64,000 nt of DNA, from NCBI GenBank assembly GCA_018907035.1, contig JACCIC010000135.1, positions 310,001 through 374,000 of the forward strand, in the 5' to 3' direction. The translations under genes and the position numbers were made by a program. The notes beneath the pieces were generated by a model that made no database searches, was not told the DNA's origin, and was given only the letters and a program-made list of their open reading frames with translations. Numbering within the stretch: the first letter of the stretch is position 1; the number at the start of each line of letters is the position of its first letter. The stretch is from Sycobia sp. Sy_11. Its lineage: Eukaryota; Arthropoda; Insecta; Hymenoptera; Epichrysomallidae. Below are positions 56,439 through 64,000 of the stretch, in pieces.

Positions 56439-57240
56439 CGAGGTTAGACAATTAAGTAATGCCATCGATTTTATGTCTCGGCCTGTGGTAACACTGCGAA
56501 CTTGTAACTCCACCACCGTAAGAATCGATCTCTACTCTCTCGATTGAGACCTTGATGACCCTTGTACGATCATTTCTTCGTCAGCTGTTTAGTATTTTCT
56601 AATAACGCGCGAGTAGTGTATGTCACGAAAATGGAACAACGGTGCGCGATAAAATTTTATGCGAAACTAGATTAAACCGCGACAGAAACTTATGAAAAAG
56701 TGCTTAAAGTGTATGGCAGTGATGCTCTGAGTCGTAGTCAGGTGCTTCGATGGTATGCCGATTTTAAAAAAGGCCGTGAGAGCGTCAAAGACGAGGCGCG
56801 TAGTGGAAGCCCAATTCAAGTGCGAACAGACGCGAATGCGCAGCGCGTCCGTGCCCTTGTTACTTAAGACGGGCGACTAACCATTCAAATGTTGGCTGAC
56901 GAGTTGAAGATTAACCGGGAAACCGTAAGAAAAAGTTTCACCGAAGAACCTTTCAGATGAGCAAAAAGCCCATCGGATGAACATCGCTCAAAATTGTCTT
57001 GAGCAGGTTGAAAGTTATCCTACTTTTCTCGATCGAGTTACTACTGGTGATTAAGGTTGGTTTTTTCACTATGACCCCGGAATTAAACAAGAAAGCCAAC
57101 AGTGGCTGTCCCTTGAAGCGCCAAGGCCAAAGAAGGCAAGAATGAGCAAGTCCAAAGTGAAAACCATGTTCATTTGCTTCCTATTCACCGGACATATCAT
57201 CCTGCGAATTTTTCCTATTCTCCATTTGAAAAAATTCGTG
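56439..57240 (+). pseudogene. Mariner 5' half, third family
   Basis: CGAGGTTAGACAATTAAGTAA follows TA at 56437-56438 and is probably the terminal repeat. The frame from the ATG at 56631 reads MEQRCAIKFYAKLD, stop, [20 protein letters not shown], then [16 protein letters not shown] and LADELKINRETVR. A frameshift follows at about 56930, then weak catalytic-domain pieces. The element is lost before the second catalytic motif. Confidence 0.8.
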
Positions 57241-57439
57241 AAAGATCAAGATATTGATTCCGTTGAAGACATGTAAGAATCTTTGACGAGGGTGGAAAAC
57301 TCGCTGGAATAAGTGTATTGATGTGGGAAGGGACTTCTTTGAAGGAGATCGTAGCGATGTACCTGAATTTTTAAATATACTCGATTTTTGAATTTTGTCG
57401 CATTAGATAATTTTCTGACAACGTATATATGTATATATA

Positions 57440-57630
57440 TATATATATGTCGGCTTCTGCAAAGGCATCTTCGTGTTCGGATGGTAGAAACCAAAGTCCA
57501 GATATTTCAGCAAGACTTGAATGGGGAGTTTCATATTCACATCCTAAAATACAATGTCCATGTGTTTCGGGAGGACTTCTATGGGCAGTTTTGTGTTCGC
57601 ACTTCGGACACCAATGTCGTATAGAATTGA
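57440..57630. repeat. 60-bp minisatellite, second locus
   Basis: About three units in the reverse orientation of the main array (GTTTCGGGAGGACTTCTATG, TTTTGTGTTCGCACTTCGGA), preceded by a short (TA)n. Same family as 16880-17740. Confidence 0.8.
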
Positions 57631-57698
57631 ATAAAATATTATATAAAATATAAAATTAAGTTTTCAAAGCTTGGTCTACAAGATTAAAGTATATGTAT

Positions 57699-57731
<33 letters not shown>

Positions 57732-58149
57732 CTAATTAAGAAAACTTAATTAAGAAAATTTTCACCATATTGTTTGATGAATTTCCTTTTTGTTTAAAAT
57801 TCAGATTTTCGTTTATGTAGAATTTAAAAATTATGTCTAAAAGTTCTAGAATTTTTAATTTAAGTTATTAAAACATTTTTATAAATATATAGAGAAACTT
57901 GGGCTTAGTCAATATGATCATCAGATCGTTTATTCTCGTTAAGCATCGGAGTTTACTTGCTAAATTGAAGTTTCTAAATGGTCCGAGTTCGATTCCTGTC
58001 AACCGAATTATTCGAAATCTTTTTACAATATAGCGTTTTCCGATTTGTATCGAAAGCTATGGAGCTAATGTATCTGTAAAAAACTATCAAAAAACTATTA
58101 ATCTATCAAAAAACTATTCATAGTCTGAAAAATACACATCCACATTAAC
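57631..58149. other. AT-rich DNA with (AC)n(AT)n and a B-box-like patch
   Basis: (AC)n(AT)n at 57700-57731. At 57985-58005 GGTCCGAGTTCGATTCCTG is a good Pol III B box, and GTTAAGCATCGGAG upstream is reminiscent of 5S/tRNA heads. It may be a different SINE head; too weak to call. Confidence 0.4.
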
Positions 58150-58450
58150 ATCAATACATCAATATACAAAAATAATAAAAAATAAAAAATAAAAATTAAA
58201 TTAAATATTATAATGACAGTCAGATTGTCCTTGTTTACAGTCACCTCCGTAGACTAATCTGGAAATAAAATATTAGCTGAAAAAATTTTTTTGTTAGTAA
58301 ACTGCAGTCTGATTGTCCCCAACACCCTTACCTAATTGAAGATCCAGTCCAACGTTTTGAGCTCGCTACGGCTCCTCATCAGGGACTGATAAAACAATAC
58401 TTACCGTATTGTTTTCGATTGATTTGATTGGACTATAAGACCAATGAAAA
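58150..58450 (-). mobile_element. Penelope-type terminal unit (single copy)
   Basis: Closely matches the left arm at 54200-54431 (GACAGTCAGATTGTCCTTG, CCGTAGACTAATCTGG, CAACACCCTTACCTAATTG). After the ribozyme-like motif it continues GATTGATTTGATTGGACTAT, which is the outer end of the arms, so two terminal pieces are joined. Confidence 0.75.
58347..58386 (-). ncRNA. Hammerhead-like motif with broken core
   Basis: Same as the 54392 motif except that GAAAC has become AAAAC. The first G of that block is essential in hammerheads, so this copy should be inactive. Confidence 0.5.
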
Positions 58451-58959
58451 AATATTTAATAATCTATAGTCTATTCAAATAAATAAATAATATTTTTTAT
58501 ATCAAAGTATTATCTTATAATTCACTCAGAATGAATCATAAATCATATTTCTTAATATTTTTATCTATTTAACTCATATGTAATTACAAAATTCACATTT
58601 ATTTATCAATAAAACCTTATTTCATCTGATTTCGATAGACAAAAAGAAAAAATTAAGTTAATTTCATAGAATTGTTATAATAATTTAATAAGTAATTAGG
58701 TAATTTTGTCATAGTCTCGAAAACAAAGGATTAGTACAAAGTTTTAATGTATATTTTAAAAAGCTAAGCAATTTTTAGAATATACTGTGGCAAATATGAT
58801 TACATGATATAGTAAAAATTTGCAATTGAATTATACTGAACTTTTTCCAGGCTAATTACTGAATTTAACATATATTGTATTACTTTTGCCGCCCCTAGCG
58901 CTAATGAATTTATTATGTTAAGGTAGGTGAGAAATGATTCAATATATATAGTTATAAAA
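58451..58959. other. AT-rich DNA without gene
   Basis: Nothing recognised. Confidence 0.6.
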
Positions 58960-59615
58960 ACCAGTTCACTTTTTTGTTACATGACTCTGGATGAAACATG
59001 GATACATTATTTCACTCCGGAGGTGAATCGGCAATCATCTGAGTGACATATGGCTGGTGAAAGTCCCCTAAAAACGCAGCAGTCTGCTGGCAAAGTTATG
59101 GCGTCTGTTTTTTGGGATACACATGGCGTGATTTTCATTGACGACCTGAAAAAGGTAAATTGATGAACAGTGATTATTATATTGACTTTTTGGTACGTTT
59201 CAAGGAGGAGATCGCAGCAAAATGACCGCACATGAAGAAGAAAAAAATCCTTTTTCACCAATGCACCATGCTGCAAGTCCATGAAAATAATGGCAAAGTT
59301 GACCGAGTTGGGCTTTGAGTTGCTTCTCCACCGCCTGTATTCGCCAGATTTAGTCCCCAACGACTACTGGTTCTTTGCTGATCTCAAAAAAATGCTCCAG
59401 GGAAGAAAATATGGCTTGAATGAGGAGGTTATAGTCGAAAGTGACGCCTATTTTAAAACAACAGATAAATCCTTTTATAAACGTGGTATAGAAAAGTTGG
59501 AAAGGCATTGAAACGATTGTATTACTCTAAAACGAGATTATATTGATAAAGAAAAATGATTTTTGAAGAAAAAAAAATTGTTTTCTTGTTAGTCTCGGGG
59601 CTTATTGAACGACGT
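58960..59615 (+). pseudogene. Mariner 3' half, fourth family
   Basis: From 58981 MTLDETWIHYFTPEVNRQSS (first catalytic region), then GKVMASVFWDTHGVIFID, then YSPDLVPNDYWFFADLKKML (third catalytic Asp), ending with YKRGIEKLERH. In-frame stops and a shift lie near 59060, 59160 and 59280. The 3' end TCTCGGGGCTTATTGAACGA before TA at 59616-59617 looks like the terminal repeat. The 5' half is missing. Confidence 0.85.
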
Positions 59616-62130
59616 TAGCGCTCGTGGGTTCACACGCGACTCGATCCATTGGTATCGCGGGGTTTAAATTGAGAGGGAGCGAGGGTCATCGTGCAATGTA
59701 TGGGTTGGCAGTGCGGAGAACCGTCGGGTCTCCGGCGTATGCTCCCGAATATACTTATAACCGACTAGTATTCGTCGAGTCATGCCTCAACATGATGTAA
59801 ATTTGGCCAGCAAACGATGTTTAAAATCCTATAGGTAACGCCTGCGCTGTCAAATTCACGAAGCTAGTGTGGCAGCCGTTGTAAAATCTGTGGAGGAGGC
59901 ATGGCTATGAAAGGTTCTTTCATAGACAGAGAATCTTTCTGTACCGGTCCAAGAACAGGACTCTGGCGACGTCGATCGTCTTTTCAGAGACGAAGATGGA
60001 GAATATAGGCCATCTGTTACACCCATATGAGCTCGAGGTCCTTCACAGAGCACGTTCGCCAAGGTTGACGATGATATAGATCTTTCCAGAAAAGATAAAT
60101 GTAGCTATTGATAAAGCTAAAGCCACCGATAAAATGGACGAAGTTCTGCGTAATGTAGAGTCCATTGCGTAGAAGCCCAATGAGAAATTAGATAAATGGA
60201 CGAAGTCCATAGAACGATTGCTGGAAAGAAGTACTAAGCAACAAGAGAGTCATATGACTGAGCTGTCTTCGTGGTTTTCGATTGATAAAATTCAGGCTGC
60301 TATGGTAACTTTGGCAGAGAAGTTGGTCCCTGCTATTATGCAGGTAGCGGTTGCCGAGCCGGCGATTGCCACAGCTAAGCAGCAGAATGAGTGCAGTGCC
60401 GTCAAGTGTTGAGATGCCGACTGATACAGAAGTCGAGATACTGTCCTCATCACGCAAGCCTACGATAATTTCGGATGTTTTGATTGATGATTCAAATAAG
60501 ATTGAAATCCGAGGGCTGCCTGCGCTGAGGACGAGGCAGCAAGGTAATGAAGTTTCATTTGCAGATCATTGACGAAGTGCAAGCAGACAAGCAGCCGGAT
60601 CAGCCAGCCAAGAAAACTGAGACTCAGAGGGAGACTGAACGGCATACCCACAGGACTTGGGAAATTTACAACTTATTTTCCATGGACAACGGGGCATTCG
60701 ATCCGTACGAAGCACAAACACCCCAGAAAAGATCGGCATTTATAGAATACATGGAGGCGAAAGTGCCAGCTAACACTTAAGCTGACTACCAGGATGATCG
60801 AGATCAACTTCCAAGCGATGACAGAATCGTCAGTAAAAACCCCTTTGAAATTTCACAGGCAGCTTCGGAATTTCACGTTAGTTCATTTGATTAAAATATT
60901 GTTAATAATGTCAATAATGCTAATTCTATTTCAAAGTGTGCGTCGCAATCTGAATCGACAGTTATAAATCTAAGTAATAATGCTTGTGATAAATTTAATG
61001 ATTTGATTAAAAATGACGAATCAGATCCTGACATAAACATTGAGAATAATACAGATATGTCAAGAAACTTATTAGAAAAACTGATTGATAAACTAAACAT
61101 TAATGCATCTAAAGATAACAATTCTATCAGAAAGTATAAGTTAACAAATGATATAATATTTGATGTATTTGAGGATTACTTGAAATCCGAGTTACGAGTA
61201 AAGAGGTTGGATTATGTGTTGGCTTTGGCTAAGAATCATTCATGAGAAAGCTTGTGATGATATGTTTAAAGCCAGAGACATCATAATCAATCACATTGAT
61301 CTGAGGTATTATCAAAAGATTGTAATTCTGATGTCACCTAGGGAGATAGTAGAGAGTCTGCGATAGCATAAGCGTTTTGAGACCAAAGCGACTCGTATGT
61401 CTGCGCGCACAGCGTTGTACACGATTAAATACAATCCTACTAAAGAGCAGCCTGTTGAGTTCTAGGATAAATTCGAGTATGGGATTCGAATGTAACGATG
61501 ACAAACTATCTGAAAAGGAGAAAAGAGATATATTTGTGTATGCGATAACTGAATCAATGCCTGAAGTGGCTGGCAGAAGTGTTATGTCAGGAGTCAACAG
61601 GCCAGAAAATTACATATAAGGCACTAAAACACTTTATTTTGCAGAAAAAAGTCACCAAACCCGCAGCGGAGAGGAAAGGTGATCAGGAGATGATCCGGCG
61701 AAAGGCAGTTGGAGTGTTGGGGCTGTGGCAGGAAAGGCCATATATAAAGAGACTGCCCTACTCCCACATTGATCCAGTGTTACGAATATAACCAACTGTG
61801 TAACCATATGGCGAAAGACTACCCGAATAGAAAGGAGCAAAATAGAAAACGCCCATTCGGCCGGCGTAGCCCAGATGGGGGTAAAATAACCGGCTATCAT
61901 CCTAGCTCTGTTAAGAGAGAGCGTGGAGCTTATGGTGTTGAGGGTGAGAAAAAAGAGGAGAGAGGTAACTGCAATAGTGGTAAGTTGTCCAATGATAATA
62001 ATAATATTGAATCATTATTGTATTAATTTATCGCTGACTCAGGTGCTACGGAGCATATCGTCGGGACTAAATTAATATGATCAAATGTAAGACTGAGTGA
62101 TTGCAGGATGAGATGCGCTAATAAAAAAAG
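59616..62130 (+). pseudogene. Copia 5' part: leader, Gag, protease start
   Basis: GC-richer leader to about 60080, then broken Gag frames: coiled-coil-like ATDKMDEVLRNVES and STKQQESHMTELSSW (60100-60280), and a UBN2-type Gag patch ALYTIKYNPTKEQPVEF near 61410. A zinc knuckle near 61790 is degraded (CYEYNQLCNHMAKDYP). The protease active site ADSGATEHIVG lies near 62034-62066, then DCRMRCANKK. It is cut off at about 62130 by a Helitron-like repeat. The break falls just past the residues at which the related fragment at 3.6 kb becomes recognisable. Confidence 0.8.
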
Positions 62131-62133
62131 GCT

Positions 62134-62370
62134 ATGGTTTTTCTTGAAAATCATTTTACTTTTAACAATAAATTAAGTTAACAGTTTTAGTGGTCAGTTT
62201 CACCAGCGGCCACTAGGTGGCTCCATAAATCACGAACATCAACTCAATGTAGTCGGCTTAAAGTATTAATACCAGGCCAGCTCAAGTGAATATTCATATC
62301 CAACTTTGGGATTCGTATCCTACAGAAGGTGTGACGTTAGTCGGTATTACCTTTTTTGTTCTTCAGGTTA
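62134..62370 (+). mobile_element. Helitron-like repeat, copy H2 (5' truncated)
   Basis: Inverted match to 18279-18520: TTTACTTTTAACAATAAATTA, GCGGCCACTAGGTGG, TAATACCAGGCCAGCTCAA, GGTGTGACGTTAGTCGG. It lacks the TCTATACTAATTT start and joins copia sequence directly. Confidence 0.65.
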
Positions 62371-63570
62371 ATCTGACACTACTCTCACATCTTATAGATA
62401 TCTTTTGATTTTTGTATATTTTAAAATTTTCTCACGTGAAAAATGCTCTGTCTCTCTCTCTCTCTCTCTCTCTGTCTTCTTTTATAAGATGATTGTATGC
62501 CAAATTATACTAAAAATAATTTTTGAAAACAAATTATAAGAATAATTTGATATTTGTTTGAATATTCTAATTTTTTCTATGCAAGAAGAAAATTGTATAA
62601 TTATTTTCAAACATGAATTATGCAGAATGCTCAAATAAAAGCATCAAAATAACCAAATAATTTTTGAAAAGGGTTTAAAGTCTACAATTTTCAGATTTTT
62701 CCCTTGCTTATTGAATTATCAAACATAAATCAAATTATTTTAATATTATAAGGAGTTTTCAGTATATATGTAGAATTGTGGTCTTATCGATTTCTATTTA
62801 AAAAAATTAATTTTAAAAAATAAATAAATTTATTTAAATTAACATTTATCTATATATACCATTTCATATTACCAAAAATGTAAATTTCAATATAAATTGT
62901 TAGAAGTGGTATCCAATATAAATTGTGTTTTGTTTTTTTACTAATATACATTTGTGAATTATTAATTATTTAAGGAAACAAATTGAAGTTAATTTCTATT
63001 GGGGCCCCTCTTTGATACGTTAACAAGTACAACCTCCTTAAAACTATTATTTATTTAATCTATTTAAATCATGACAAAATTTCGAAATTTCAAATTCAAA
63101 TTTTAATGTTAATTTATAATTATAAAAATTGATATATTTATTTTGACATTAATTCCATCAGCGATGCTACTACTTCTATATGAATTTATAATTTTCTTTA
63201 TATAAATTAAATTTTCTACTACATTAGTTTGATCAATGTTGTAGTTCTTTTTCGAATCTAAAACAAATTTATTTCTTTGGTTTTTTAAAATTATCCGATG
63301 GGATTTGGCAGTACAGGGTGCAATTGAAAATTTTATTTTAAAAAAGTGTTACGTGTCAAAAAATGACATTTCTTTTTTAAATGTTGTTTTCAATTGTATT
63401 AAACTGATGACTCCAATAAATTTTTCTACCATTCAAAAAGAGATTTCAAGATTGAAATTTCCAGATTTTTCAATTCAGATGGATTTGGCAAACTGTACAA
63501 CTAGGTGAAGTTAATTTTTGAAACCGAGCGTAGATTTTCTTACAATCATATTGATTAAATTGTTATAGTT
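62371..63570. other. AT-rich DNA, one unassigned short frame
   Basis: (TC)n at 62450-62474. A 67-codon frame at 63305-63508 (plus) with mixed composition (FLNVVFNCIKLMTPINFSTI) could be a coding remnant; I cannot place it. Confidence 0.5.
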
Positions 63571-63615
63571 AAATATATCATATCATATCATATCATATCA
63601 TATCATCATATATAT

Positions 63616-63668
<53 letters not shown>
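63571..63668. repeat. (ATATC)n followed by (TA)n
   Basis: About six ATATC units, then TA units to 63668, directly before the Helitron-like start. Confidence 0.95.
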
Positions 63669-63671
<3 letters not shown>

Positions 63672-63834
63672 ATACTAATTTATAAAGACAAAGCGTGTTT
63701 TTGTTTGTACACGATAACCGAAACAACTACTGAAACGATTAGTCTGAAATTTGATATATAGATTTTATATTATCTTGGAAAGGACATAGGCTATGTTTTT
63801 TTTTGAAGATCATTTTACTTTCATCAATAAATTA
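63669..63834 (+). mobile_element. Helitron-like repeat, copy H3, interrupted by mariner
   Basis: Begins TCTATACTAATTTATAAAGA, the kind of start known from Helitron 5' ends, and runs parallel to H1 (plus-strand equivalent of 18644 back to about 18475) until TA at 63833-63834, where a mariner has inserted. Confidence 0.6.
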
Positions 63835-64000
63835 TTAGGAGTGTGAATAAGTCTTTCCCGTTTTTTGTAAGAGATGGCGCCACCAATACTGTGCGAGTAT
63901 TCAATGGTTACATATGTCATAATCAAAGCTTATTCATATGTCAACAATTCCATACTAACACATTAGTTAAAATTTTTTCGCATCATAAATTTTTGATATC
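63835..64000 (+). mobile_element. Mariner element, copy 3 (cut by window end)
   Basis: First 166 bases of the copy-2 element, with a single difference by eye (CACATT for CAGATT, shared with copy 1). TA at 63833-63834. The transposase gene would start just beyond the window. Confidence 0.97.

Noticed and set aside
57985..58005. 5S- or tRNA-derived SINE head
   Set aside because: Only a B box and a weak resemblance upstream; no second copy or tail in the window.

Overview
The window looks like AT-rich, intron/intergenic-type DNA from an insect genome. Mariner, Ty1/copia, piggyBac, P-like and Penelope-like remnants occur together with a tRNA-derived SINE and many long (TA)n arrays. A hymenopteran, perhaps an ant, is my inference and not something the sequence proves. 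I see no complete host gene. Three GC/CpG-richer islands (1-1260, 10324-11432, 27277-28275) are the best candidates for host promoter or exon sequence, or for LTR/leader DNA.

Layout. 1-1260: CpG-rich island. 1268-13457: an old duplicated segment (copy 1), broken into three blocks by later insertions. The first insertion holds a SINE, a decayed copia element, a Penelope-type fragment and a mariner. The second holds several copies of an unknown repeat (family R), a GC-rich island with a Gag-like fragment, and a 140-bp piggyBac-derived MITE. 13473-27276: a very large inverted-repeat structure. Nearly identical arms of 2.8 and 3.1 kb flank a broken P-superfamily transposase gene, which is itself split by a 2.96-kb piggyBac element inserted at TTAA; a 60-bp minisatellite lies near the left arm. 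27277-28275: GC-rich island. 28998-33451: copia element with about 355-bp LTRs, gag mostly deleted. 35229-36933: SINE and an almost intact mariner. 39147-45432: a segment bounded by a perfect 18-bp inverted repeat, containing a SINE with clear target duplications, an LTR-like island and copy 2 of the duplicated segment in inverted orientation. 46710-52806: a dead mariner split by a 4.8-kb copia element whose LTRs, primer site, polypurine tract and near-perfect target duplication are visible. 54051-55577: a deleted Penelope-like element between inverted terminal units, each carrying a hammerhead-ribozyme-like motif. 56249-59615: SINE, two mariner halves, a satellite patch and a Penelope end. 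59616-62130: 5' part of the copia family whose 3' part lies at 3.4-5.4 kb. 62134-64000: Helitron-like repeats, the last one interrupted by a third mariner copy that runs off the window.

Relations between parts: nested insertions give a relative order of events. The MITE shares its termini with the nearby piggyBac and was probably mobilised by such a transposase. The three mariner copies near 6.4, 35.6 and 63.8 kb are nearly identical and therefore young; the copia element at 47.6 kb is also fairly young. The features most worth follow-up are the long inverted repeat with the P-like gene, the ribozyme motifs, the R family with its conserved Cys-containing reading frame, and the inverted duplication of unidentified short reading frames.
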